Shown here in pieces: positions 23,691 through 31,217 of a DNA stretch of 45,529 bases (position 1 is the first letter of the stretch; each line of letters starts with the position of its first letter). This DNA is from CAYYHA01 sp964471535. GTDB taxonomy: Bacteria > Myxococcota > Myxococcia > SLRQ01. Where the stretch lies: contig CAYYHA010000008.1 of the NCBI GenBank assembly GCA_964471535.1, forward strand, positions 1-45,529. Direction: 5' to 3'. Both the position numbers and the translations under genes were made by a program. Under the pieces are notes generated by a model. The model saw nothing but the letters and a program-made list of their open reading frames with translations. It did no database searches and was not told where the DNA came from.

Positions 23691-25267
23691 GACGACCCTC
23701 CCGGCGCTCCCAAGCGGTCCTGCCGCCACCCCGGAGCGTGGGCCGGCGACCACCGCGAGGGGCTGCCAAGCGCCCGAAAGGACAGCGCCTCGAGCACATG
23801 CTCCCGGGCCAGCCCGGCCGAGCCGGCGAGATCGGCGATGGTGCGGGCAACCCGGCGCACGCGGTCGAAGCCCCGAGCACTCAAGCCCATGCGCCGCGAG
23901 GCGAGCTCGAGAAGCTCTGCGACCTCATGCGTCATGGGACAAGCATCGTCGAGGGCCTCGCCCGTGAGGGCGACGTTCAGGCGCCTGCTGCGCGCCTGTT
24001 GCCGTGCCCGCGCGGCGAGCACCCGCGCGCGAACGCTGGCCGAGGGCTCTCCGGGGGCCTGCCGGCGCAGGGCGGTCGCATCCACGGGATCCACGGCCAC
24101 CTGCAGGTCGATCCGATCGAGGAGCGGACCCGAGAGCCGCGCCAGATACCGCTCCGCGGCGCCGGCAGCACAGACGCAGGTCCGCCCGGCCCCCTCCCAG
24201 TCGTACCCGCAGGGACAGGGATTGGTGGCGAGGACCAGCTGTACCTCCGTGGGGAGGGTGACGTGGCACCCGCTGCGCGCCACCACGGCCACCCCCGCCT
24301 CGAGGGGTGTGCGCAGGGCATCGAGCACGCCGCGAGGGAACTCCGCCGCCTCGTCGAGGAAGAGCACGCCGCGGTGAGCCAAGGAGAGTTCGCCTACGTT
24401 CACCTGGCCCCGCTGCCCGCCGCCGACCAGCGCCACTTGGCTCGCCGTGTGGTGCGGCGCACGAAAGGGACGCCGGCGCACGACGCCTCGAAGCGGCAGG
24501 AGCCCCGCCGCCGAGTACACCTTCGTGACCTCCACCGTCTCCTCGCGGGAAAGAGGCGGCAGGAGGCCGGGCAGCCGCCGGGCCAGCAGGGTCTTGCCGG
24601 CTCCCGGCGGGCCGATCATGGCCAGGTGGTGGCCGCCCGCGGCCGCGATCTCGAGCGCGCGTCGAGGCAGGGTCTGTCCCCGGACGTCCCGGAGATCGGG
24701 GAGGTCGTCGACGCTCGCCTCGAGCGGGGGAGGCTCGGCGCAGGGGAGGAGCCCCGCGCCACACAGGTGCGCCACGACCTCGTCGAGTCCCCGGGCACCG
24801 TAGACCTCGAGGTCGGGGACCAGGGCCGCTTCGGCGGCGTTCTCGAAGGGGACGACGAGCGCCCGCTGTCCCTGCTCCCGGGCCAGCTGCGCCAGCGCGA
24901 GGGCACCTCGGATGGGCCGCAGCGATCCGTCGAGCCCCAGCTCGCCGGCGAAGCTCGTCCCCGCGGTGGCGCCGGAGGGCAGGCGCTCGAGGGCGGCCAG
25001 CAGGCCCACCGCCATCGGCAGGTCGTAGCTCGAACCCGATTTGCGCAGGTGGGAGGGTGCCAGGGAGATGGTGACGCGGCGTCCGGTGGGCCGGTCGAGG
25101 CCCAAGGCGCGGAAGGCCGAGTCCACCCGCAGCCTCGCTTCACGCACTGCCCCGTCGGGCAGGCCGATGACCTGGATGGCGGGCAGGCCGCGGCTTAAGT
25201 TCACCTCGACGTCGACAGGGCGGGCGTCGACTCCGTCGAGGGCGCCGGTGGCGATGCGAGCGAGCAT
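23687..25267 (-). CDS. comM: ComM/YifB, Mg-chelatase-like AAA+ ATPase
   Basis: This is a 526-residue protein with the full ComM layout. An N-terminal ChlI-like substrate domain (about 1-180) starts MLARIATGALDGVDA and contains the GLP-x-(I/F)-x-(V/I)-x-G-L-P motif. The AAA+ core has Walker A GPPGAGKT (219-226) and Walker B VLFLDE (301-306), and NPCPCGYD with further cysteines forms the small Cys-rich insert. The C-terminal Mg-chelatase domain ends it. In Haemophilus and Vibrio, ComM is a hexameric branch-migration helicase that integrates DNA during natural transformation. ATG 25267 follows AAGGAGG. Its stop overlaps the start of the RecA-like gene, so the two are translated together. Confidence 0.95.
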   Translation of the reverse strand: MLARIATGALDGVDARPVDVEVNLSRGLPAIQVIGLPDGAVREARLRVDSAFRALGLDRPTGRRVTISLAPSHLRKSGSSYDLPMAVGLLAALERLPSGATAGTSFAGELGLDGSLRPIRGALALAQLAREQGQRALVVPFENAAEAALVPDLEVYGARGLDEVVAHLCGAGLLPCAEPPPLEASVDDLPDLRDVRGQTLPRRALEIAAAGGHHLAMIGPPGAGKTLLARRLPGLLPPLSREETVEVTKVYSAAGLLPLRGVVRRRPFRAPHHTASQVALVGGGQRGQVNVGELSLAHRGVLFLDEAAEFPRGVLDALRTPLEAGVAVVARSGCHVTLPTEVQLVLATNPCPCGYDWEGAGRTCVCAAGAAERYLARLSGPLLDRIDLQVAVDPVDATALRRQAPGEPSASVRARVLAARARQQARSRRLNVALTGEALDDACPMTHEVAELLELASRRMGLSARGFDRVRRVARTIADLAGSAGLAREHVLEALSFRALGSPSRWSPAHAPGWRQDRLGAPGGSS

Positions 25268-25480
25268 GGACGACCTCCTTGGTCCTCGTGGCCTCGGCCC
25301 CCAGTGGGGCAGGCCGCGAGGCTACAAGGAGGGTGCCACCGGCAGCGGGCGCGCGGCGCCCGCGCAAGTGCCTGGATCCCGGAGACGTGATCCCGCGCAC
25401 GCCGGGCGCGGGGCCGGCGATCGGGATCCGAGATCCAGCCGCCGGTCCGAGTTTCGCGATCGCCCGCCGCGCGGGGGCGC

Positions 25481-25789
25481 CTAGGCCTCGAGCACCACCT
25501 CGAAGCCCTCGAAGTGCGGGGGACCCAGGACGACGCCCGGCGGGGTCCGGGCGCCGCCGTGGGCCTTGCGGAAGGCCTCACTCTCCGTCCAGGCGACGAA
25601 GGCCTGCCGGCTCTCCCAGGTGGTGTGCGACGCGTAGAGGACATGGTCCTCCGCCTCGGGTCCGCGCAGGAGGAGGAAATGGCGGAAGCCGGGAACCTCG
25701 TCCAGGTAGGTCTCACGCTCCTTCCACACGCGTTCGAACTCGGCGCAGCGGTCCTTGGCGATACGAAAGCGGTTCATGGCGATGTACAT
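25481..25789 (-). CDS. Antibiotic-biosynthesis/heme monooxygenase-like (IsdG/HmoA type)
   Basis: This is a 102-residue dimeric alpha-beta-barrel (ABM) protein. It starts MYIAMNRFRI, has FE-x-x-W-x-x-R, L-x-E-x-PGF-x-x-F-LLRG, LYASHTTWES and AW-x-x-SEAFRKAH, which are the hallmarks of HmoA-type proteins. The conserved Asn-Arg-Phe and Trp/His residues fit heme degradation, but ABM proteins also act as monooxygenases on other substrates. ATG 25789 is preceded by GAGGTG. A longer in-frame start would add residues overlapping the upstream membrane gene. About 38 bases separate it from that gene's end. Function is a family-level guess. Confidence 0.75.
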   Translation of the reverse strand: MYIAMNRFRIAKDRCAEFERVWKERETYLDEVPGFRHFLLLRGPEAEDHVLYASHTTWESRQAFVAWTESEAFRKAHGGARTPPGVVLGPPHFEGFEVVLEA

Positions 25790-25827
25790 GGGCACCTCGA
25801 TCTTGGAGAGGAGGCGGCAAAGAGGGC

Positions 25828-27051
25828 TCACGGTGCAAGCCAGCCGCCCTTGAAGGCCAGCGCCCCCCACAGCCCCATGGCGACGCCCGCGAAGCCGAGG
25901 AGGTAGAACCATCGGTTCATTCGCCTACCACCGAGTGCGAGCAGCGCGAAGAGGAAGGGCATCCAGTCCAGACTGAAGCGGTAGCCGAACTGGAAGTAGC
26001 CGTCGTTCTGGTAGAAGAGCGCCGGCGCCGCCACAAAGGCCACCGTCACCCACAGCGCCCGGTGCAGGCGCGGGCGGAGCCTCGGCCAGAGCAGGAGCAC
26101 GAGAAGCGGCGTCGTCAAGAAGATGCTCATGCCGTGGCCGTCGAAGCCGATCCGCAGCGGCCGGGTCTCGATGGTGGGCAGGGCGATGAAGGCGGCGCGG
26201 AGGTTCTGCTCGAGGTAGCGCGGGTGGAAGAGGCCGTACTTGCTCACCCAGGCGTTGACGCGGTTGTTCCACAGGTGGCTGTGCCCGAACTCGAACGGAT
26301 TGCCGAAGCGGACGGCGTTCATCCACATCATCACCCCGGCGAGCGCGAGCACTGGCAGGGCGAAGGCAAGCCCGCGCCGGAGGACCTCGCCGCGCCGGCG
26401 CGTCAGGGCGTCGCGATCGAAGTGGCCGTCGGGGGCGACGAGTTCGAAGAGGAAGTAGACGAAGGCGAAGGCGAGCGGGGTCCGGGTCAGCGCTCCGCAG
26501 CCGAGGAAGAGACCGGCCAGGAAGGGGTGCCGTGCCCGGTGTGCGGCCAGGAGGTAGAGGCAGGCCAAGGTGACGCCCATGGTCTGGGCGGTGAACCAGA
26601 CCTCACCCCGGATGGCCATGTAGAAGTGGACCGTTCCGAAGCCGAAGAAGAGGGCCAGCCACAGGTTCTGCCGCTCGGTGCGCGGGGAGTCGCCGCTTCG
26701 TGAGAGGCGGCAGAGGAGCAGGAAGATGAGGACGACGTTGAGGGCCCCGAAGACGCAGGTGAAGAAGGTGTCGATGAACTGATAGCCCCACAGCGCCACG
26801 AAGGGCAGCATCACGAGGGCGGGGAAGGGGGGAAAGGAGACGTAGAAGCGGTCGCCGACCTTCGCCCAGTCCTCCTGGTTGGGGGGCTCCACCGGCAGAT
26901 GGAGCTGCCCCTCCAGCCACGCCTTGGCCTGGTACACGAAGTGCGGCGCAGCGCTCTGTCGCAGCAGCCGCGGCCCGGAGAAGGCGCAGAGCACCGCGAG
27001 AGAGAAGAGGAAGAGGAGGATCTCGGTACGGTGCGCGAAAAGGCGCCTCAC
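25828..27051 (-). CDS. Multispanning membrane protein, GT-C glycosyltransferase-like
   Basis: This is a 407-residue membrane protein. GTG 27051 overlaps the cinA stop (GTGA). I count about ten hydrophobic helices. The N-terminal loop after TM1 (APHFVYQAKAWLEGQLHL) and the periplasmic loop with RFGNPFEFGHSHLWNN resemble bacterial GT-C proteins (dolichyl-phosphate-sugar dependent mannosyltransferase-like), with acidic and aromatic residues in the large loops. I cannot name a substrate. Function may be transfer of a sugar from a polyprenyl carrier to an envelope glycan. Confidence 0.7.
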   Translation of the reverse strand: MRRLFAHRTEILLFLFSLAVLCAFSGPRLLRQSAAPHFVYQAKAWLEGQLHLPVEPPNQEDWAKVGDRFYVSFPPFPALVMLPFVALWGYQFIDTFFTCVFGALNVVLIFLLLCRLSRSGDSPRTERQNLWLALFFGFGTVHFYMAIRGEVWFTAQTMGVTLACLYLLAAHRARHPFLAGLFLGCGALTRTPLAFAFVYFLFELVAPDGHFDRDALTRRRGEVLRRGLAFALPVLALAGVMMWMNAVRFGNPFEFGHSHLWNNRVNAWVSKYGLFHPRYLEQNLRAAFIALPTIETRPLRIGFDGHGMSIFLTTPLLVLLLWPRLRPRLHRALWVTVAFVAAPALFYQNDGYFQFGYRFSLDWMPFLFALLALGGRRMNRWFYLLGFAGVAMGLWGALAFKGGWLAP

Positions 27052-28301
27052 CCGCGCACCTCCAGCCGGCCGGTGAGGCGCCGCCGTACGAGGTCGAGAC
27101 CGAAGTAGGCCGCCGCCCGGCGGACCTGGGCGCGGTCGCCCGGGAAGATGCGCCGCTTGTGGACGACCCCCTCGGCGTCGGCGAGGGCGAAGTGCACCAG
27201 CCCCACCGGCTTCTCTTTCGTGCCGCCGCTCGGACCGGCGATGCCGGTGACTGCCACCGCGAGGTCCGCGCCCAGACGGGCGCGGGCACCGCGCGCCATG
27301 GCGCGGGCACACTCGGGACTGACGGCACCGTGCGTCCGAAGGATCGATGCGTCCACCCCGAGCACCTCCGCCTTCACCTCGTTCGCATAGCTGACCACCG
27401 CGCCCAGGAAGTACGCACTCGCCCCTGGAACGTCGGTGACGAGGGTGCTCAAGAGCCCGCCGGTGCAGCTCTCGGCGAAAGCGAGCGTCCGCTCCGCCTC
27501 GCGCAGGAGGCCGCCCACGACGGCGGCGAGGCTCTGCTCGCCGCGGGCATAGCACCAGGGCGACAGTGCCTGCTCGAGGGCGCCCAAGGCCTCCTCGAGG
27601 CGCGCGCGAGCGCCTTCTTCCGTCTCGGCCTCGGCCCGCACGCGCAGCAGAACCTCGGGGAAGGAGAAGCGCCAGCCGAGCTCGATGCCCGTCAGGTCGA
27701 TCCCGCTCCCGGCAACGAGGTCGGAGAGCACACTCTCGCCACGGCCGTAACAACGGAGCACCTCGGTGGCGTAGTGGGCTCCGGCCCGTCGCGCCCGGAC
27801 CCAGGGCAGGAGGTGGGCCTCGGCCATGGGCCGAAGCTCCTCTGGCGGGCCAGGCAGCACGAAGAGATCTCGGTCGCGGCGCCGGAGATGGAAGCCAGGT
27901 GCGGTGCCCTTCGGGTTGGAGAGCGGGCGCGCGCCTCGGGGCAGGCGGGCCTGCCGGAGCTGTCGCTCGGTGACGGTGGCACCGAAGCGGGCGAGCGCGG
28001 CGCGCACGAGCGCCTCGGCCTCGGGGTGCAGCACCGTCTCGACCCCCGCCCACCGGGCGACGGCCTCCGCCGTGCGATCGTCGTCGGTGGGTCCGAGCCC
28101 CCCGGTGAGCACCAGGAGGGTCGCGCGCCCCGCCGCCACCTCGAGCGCCTCGGCGATCGTTGCCTCCTCGTCGGGCACCGTCTGGTGGCAGTGCACCCGA
28201 AGCCCCAGATCCTCGAAGCGGGCCATCAGCCAGGCGGCGTTGGTGTCGACGATCTCGCCGGCCAAGAGCTCGGTTCCGATGGTGACGACTTCCACCTGCA
28301 T
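27048..28301 (-). CDS. cinA: CinA, competence/damage-inducible protein with NMN-deamidase domain
   Basis: This is a 417-residue two-domain protein. The N-terminal MoaB-like domain (about 1-175) shows VVTIGTELLAGEIVDTN and the TGGLGPT-x-D-D motif. The C-terminal CinA domain (about 255-410) shows ESCTGG, the (S/A)-x-x-Y-x-x-AVVSY-(A/S)-N-x-x-K pattern and VTGIAGPSGGT. In other bacteria the C-terminal domain is a nicotinamide-mononucleotide deamidase (PncC) and the N-terminal domain an ADP-ribose pyrophosphatase-like enzyme, so it recycles pyridine nucleotides. The start used is ATG 28301 with AAGGAAG upstream; an in-frame ATG at 28322 would add seven residues. Its pgpA neighbour is a commonly seen pairing. 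Confidence 0.95.
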   Translation of the reverse strand: MQVEVVTIGTELLAGEIVDTNAAWLMARFEDLGLRVHCHQTVPDEEATIAEALEVAAGRATLLVLTGGLGPTDDDRTAEAVARWAGVETVLHPEAEALVRAALARFGATVTERQLRQARLPRGARPLSNPKGTAPGFHLRRRDRDLFVLPGPPEELRPMAEAHLLPWVRARRAGAHYATEVLRCYGRGESVLSDLVAGSGIDLTGIELGWRFSFPEVLLRVRAEAETEEGARARLEEALGALEQALSPWCYARGEQSLAAVVGGLLREAERTLAFAESCTGGLLSTLVTDVPGASAYFLGAVVSYANEVKAEVLGVDASILRTHGAVSPECARAMARGARARLGADLAVAVTGIAGPSGGTKEKPVGLVHFALADAEGVVHKRRIFPGDRAQVRRAAAYFGLDLVRRRLTGRLEVRG

Positions 28302-28358
28302 GGCGATCTTCCTTGGACCCACCTGCCCCGATGCGTCGCGTGGGACCTTCCCGTTGTA

Positions 28359-28373
28359 TGACCCTATCGGTCA
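28359..28373. promoter_or_regulatory. Palindrome upstream of cinA
   Basis: TGACC (28359-28363) CTATC GGTCA (28369-28373) is a perfect 5-bp inverted repeat 58 bases upstream of the cinA start, in the gap after pgpA. Spacing and size fit a dimeric regulator site. I recognise no specific regulator. Confidence 0.25.
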
Positions 28374-28419
28374 CATTCCGCTGGCGTCCGCTCCGGCGCT
28401 GCACCACGGCGCCACCACT

Positions 28420-28956
28420 TCATCCCAGTCCCAGACCATGGAGCAGGTGGAGGACGGCGCAGGCGTACCAGCCGGCGCAGACGTCGTCCATGGTCACGCC
28501 GAAGCCGTTTTTCACCTTTCGATCGAAGTAGCGCGCCGGCCAGGGCTTCGTGATGTCGAAGAGGCGAAAGCCCAAGAAACCGGCCGCCGCCCAGCCCAGG
28601 CCGGGCGGAACGAGGAGGAAGGTCCACAGCGTGCCCGCCAGCTCGTCGATCACGATGGGGCCCGCGTCCGCAGCCCCCCAGGCCTTGCCCGCGTAGTGGG
28701 CGACCACCGAGGAGACGGCGGTCACCAGCACGCAGGCGGCCAGGTGCAGGGGCCAGGAGATCCGAGGCGCCAGCAGGACCCACAGGAGCACACCCGGCAG
28801 GGTGCCCACAGTGCCGGGGGCGAGGGGCGAGTACCCGAAGGGGCCGAGCGCCGCGAGGTGCCGAATCCACCGCTGCGCCGCCCGCTCGTCCACTGCGCCG
28901 TGTGCCGCTTCTCCGGAAGCCGAGGAGGGCGGGACCTCGGTGGGGCTCAGGACCAC
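28420..28956 (-). CDS. pgpA: PgpA, phosphatidylglycerophosphatase A
   Basis: This is a 178-residue inner-membrane phosphatase that removes the phosphate from phosphatidylglycerophosphate in phosphatidylglycerol synthesis. Visible PgpA signatures are G-x-x-x-x-APGT-x-G-(T/S), the IVIDELAG block (about 97-104), RLFDITKPWP, RKVKNGFGVTMDDVCAG. Four helices are expected. The GTG at 28956 overlaps the pssA stop by 10 bases. The start could also be a little downstream because the SD spacing is poor. Together with pssA it forms a phospholipid synthesis pair, and cinA follows 118 bases later. Confidence 0.92.
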   Translation of the reverse strand: MVLSPTEVPPSSASGEAAHGAVDERAAQRWIRHLAALGPFGYSPLAPGTVGTLPGVLLWVLLAPRISWPLHLAACVLVTAVSSVVAHYAGKAWGAADAGPIVIDELAGTLWTFLLVPPGLGWAAAGFLGFRLFDITKPWPARYFDRKVKNGFGVTMDDVCAGWYACAVLHLLHGLGLG

Positions 28957-29804
28957 ACCTCCTCGTCCTCCTCTGCGGGGACCAGCTCGTCCTCGTCGGT
29001 CTCGTCGTACTCCGCCTCCTCGAGCGCGTCGGAGAGCGACTCCTCGCGGCGCCGTCTGCGAAAGAAGACGATCTCTTCCAAGAGGCCGAAGGCGATGTAG
29101 GCGGCGAAGTACCCGACCAGGGCGAAGCTGGCGCGAAAGCGCAAGGTGACCACCACGCCCACGGCCACGATGAAGAGGAAGACCAGGGCGCTCTTGCGCG
29201 AGAAGCCCACGTCCTTGAAGGTGCGGTAGCGCACGTTGCTGACCATCAGCAGCCCGAGGACGACGACCAGGACCGCCACCCAGCCGTGGTGCACCACCGC
29301 CGAGCCGATGGCCTTGTGGTGGGCGATGACCAGGGAGACGAGCATGCCGGCAGCCAGCGGGATGGGCAGGCCCACGAAGAACTTCGAGACCTCCGCCCCT
29401 TCCTCCTTCTCGCGCAGGGCGATGACGTTGAAGCGCGCGAGGCGCAGGGCGCCGCCGAGGGGGAAGACGAAGGCGGCGAGGACGCCGGCGAGGCCCAAGG
29501 GGGCCAGGCCCCAGCGGTAGGCGAGCAGGCCCGGAGCGACGCCGAAGGAGATCACGTCGGCGAGTGAGTCGAGCTGCATGCCGAAGTCGCTCTGCGTCCG
29601 CGTCATGCGCGCGACGCGGCCGTCGAAGGCATCGAAGAAGGTGGCGAAGAAGATGAGCAGGGCGGCGCGGTAGAGGGTGTCACCGTCGGCCTCCCCCGCG
29701 CAGAGGGTGATGGCGTAGAAGCCGCAGAAGATGCTCGAGACGGTGAAGAGGTTGGGGAGGACGAAGAGGAGCTTCTTCAGGTCTGGTCTTCGGCGCCGCG
29801 GCAT
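28947..29804 (-). CDS. pssA: PssA, CDP-diacylglycerol-serine O-phosphatidyltransferase
   Basis: This is a 285-residue CDP-alcohol phosphatidyltransferase. The motif DG-x2-AR-x8-G-x3-D-x3-D is intact (DGRVAR, eight residues, G-MQLD-SLAD). The N-terminal NLFT-(V/L)-x-x-(I/L)-F-(C/S)-G and the ADVISFGVAPG segment are typical of type-II phosphatidylserine synthases. There are about eight membrane helices and an acidic C-terminal tail (about 45 residues, Glu/Asp-rich), longer than usual. The start at 29804 (MPRRRRPDLKKLL) gives the usual N-terminus; the frame stays open to 29888 but that part resembles no family sequence. It is divergently placed from the hydrolase. Confidence 0.92.
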   Translation of the reverse strand: MPRRRRPDLKKLLFVLPNLFTVSSIFCGFYAITLCAGEADGDTLYRAALLIFFATFFDAFDGRVARMTRTQSDFGMQLDSLADVISFGVAPGLLAYRWGLAPLGLAGVLAAFVFPLGGALRLARFNVIALREKEEGAEVSKFFVGLPIPLAAGMLVSLVIAHHKAIGSAVVHHGWVAVLVVVLGLLMVSNVRYRTFKDVGFSRKSALVFLFIVAVGVVVTLRFRASFALVGYFAAYIAFGLLEEIVFFRRRRREESLSDALEEAEYDETDEDELVPAEEDEEVWS

Positions 29805-29871
29805 CACCCAAGGGAGAGCATAGGAGGAAACGCCGTTGTAACACAGGGCGTCACCGGGACGAGCGCGGCTG

Positions 29872-29901
29872 TTGACGCGATGCGTCAATACCGCGTAATC
29901 T
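29872..29901 (+). promoter_or_regulatory. Promoter with palindromic operator, likely leaderless transcript
   Basis: TTGACG (29872-29877) is a near-consensus -35 box, spaced 18 bases from TAATCT (29896-29901). Initiation about 7 bases on would coincide with the ATG at 29909. The -35 box is half of a perfect palindrome: TTGACGC (29872-29878) GAT GCGTCAA (29882-29888). A regulator bound there would cover the -35 box, so the site looks like an operator. Confidence 0.5.
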
Positions 29902-29908
29902 CGTGACG

Positions 29909-31060
29909 ATGGCGCCTCCCACCACGCTGCTCACCGGGGTGCTGCTGGGCCTGGGGCTGGGGCTGCTCCTGGGGCTCCTCCTGCGGCGCCTCGCGCGCCT
30001 CGCCCGCCGCCGCCTCTCGCTCACCACCGCCTGCGACGAGGTGCACTGGCCCGTGACCTCCGACGGCTGGCGCCTGGCGCTGTACCGCTACCGGCCGCGC
30101 AGGCCCGAGCCCGGCGCCCCGGTGATCCTCTGTCATGGCCTCGGTGCCAACCGCTTCAACCTGGACTTCGGTGCCGAGCGCTCCCTGGCGCGGCATCTCG
30201 CGGAGGCCGGCTTCGACGTCTTCGTCCTCGAGCTCCGCGGTGCGGGGCGCAGCCGGCAGCTGCCGACCGGCGCGCCCCGTGAGGACGGCTTCGACGCCCA
30301 CGTGCAGAAGGACGCGCCGGCGGCGCTCCGGTGGATCGAGCGGGTCACCGGCCACCGCCGGGTGCTTTGGGTGGGGCACTCGATGGGCGGGATGATCGGC
30401 TACGCGCTCGCTGGTGGCGCCAAGGCGGGGCGGCTGGCCGGCCTCGTTGCCATCGGATCGCCCGCCGTGTTCGGATCGCCGCCGCGGCTCTTCCATGTGG
30501 CCGCGCGCCTCACCCGCGCCCTGCTCCGCTGCGTTCGGCCCGGCCGGGGCCTCTTCCGCGGACTCGCGCCCCTCGTGGGTTGGGTCCGCCTGCCGGGGGA
30601 GCGCCTGATCTACAACCCGGCACAGCTCGAGGGCGCGGTGGCGCGGCGGGCGCTCTACAACCTGGTCGAGTGGGCGTTGCCCGGGCAGCTCACCGACTTT
30701 CTCCGCTGGATGGCCTCGGGGCGCTTCGACTCACGCGACGGCGCGGTGGACTACCTGGGCGCCCTGGCCCGCGCCGAGGTGCCGGCGCTCTTCATCGCCG
30801 GCGCGGCCGACGCGCTGGCCCCACCTTCGGCGATCCGACCCGCCTACGAGGCGCTGGGGTGCCGCGACAAACGCTACCTGGTCCTAGGCGGGCACGATGG
30901 CGACGAGGGCGCCGGCCTGGACTTCGGGCATGGGGACCTGCTCCTCGGGCGCCATGCCCCCGCCGTGGTCTACCCCCAGGTGGCAGCCTGGCTGCGGGCG
31001 CACAGCGAGGGACCGGCGAGGGGCGAGGCCCCGTACCGGCGCCAAGCGGACGGACCATGA
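29909..31060 (+). CDS. Membrane-anchored alpha/beta hydrolase
   Basis: This is a 383-residue protein. It has an N-terminal hydrophobic helix (about 7-26) and a basic stretch, so it is probably anchored at the inner membrane. The alpha/beta hydrolase core shows the oxyanion loop HG (76-77, VILCHGLGANRF), the nucleophile elbow GHSMGG (Ser158), an Asp region (FIAGAADALAPP) and a His region (FGHGDLLLG). It may act on esters or thioesters. Residues around the elbow (GHSMGGMIGYALA) are typical of this large superfamily and do not fix a substrate. GTG 29903 is an alternative start, but neither has a Shine-Dalgarno sequence, which fits a leaderless message from the promoter just upstream. Confidence 0.8.
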   Translation: MAPPTTLLTGVLLGLGLGLLLGLLLRRLARLARRRLSLTTACDEVHWPVTSDGWRLALYRYRPRRPEPGAPVILCHGLGANRFNLDFGAERSLARHLAEAGFDVFVLELRGAGRSRQLPTGAPREDGFDAHVQKDAPAALRWIERVTGHRRVLWVGHSMGGMIGYALAGGAKAGRLAGLVAIGSPAVFGSPPRLFHVAARLTRALLRCVRPGRGLFRGLAPLVGWVRLPGERLIYNPAQLEGAVARRALYNLVEWALPGQLTDFLRWMASGRFDSRDGAVDYLGALARAEVPALFIAGAADALAPPSAIRPAYEALGCRDKRYLVLGGHDGDEGAGLDFGHGDLLLGRHAPAVVYPQVAAWLRAHSEGPARGEAPYRRQADGP

Positions 31061-31217
31061 AGCTCGGGCGCTCGGGGGCAGGAGGCCCAAGCGGCCGGTC
31101 GCTGCGGCGGGCCGGCGGGCGGGGCCCGAAGATGCACGGTGGGCCCGGGAGCTGCTAGAGTGATCCTCCGTCCGCCGCCGCGGCTCGGGAGCGGTCCGGC
31201 GCCAAAAGAGGGGTCCC

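Noticed and set aside
23691..23753. Extended start of the RecA-like gene
   Set aside because: It would overlap comM by 67 bases with no Shine-Dalgarno. GTG 23690 has GGGAGGG and a 4-base overlap.
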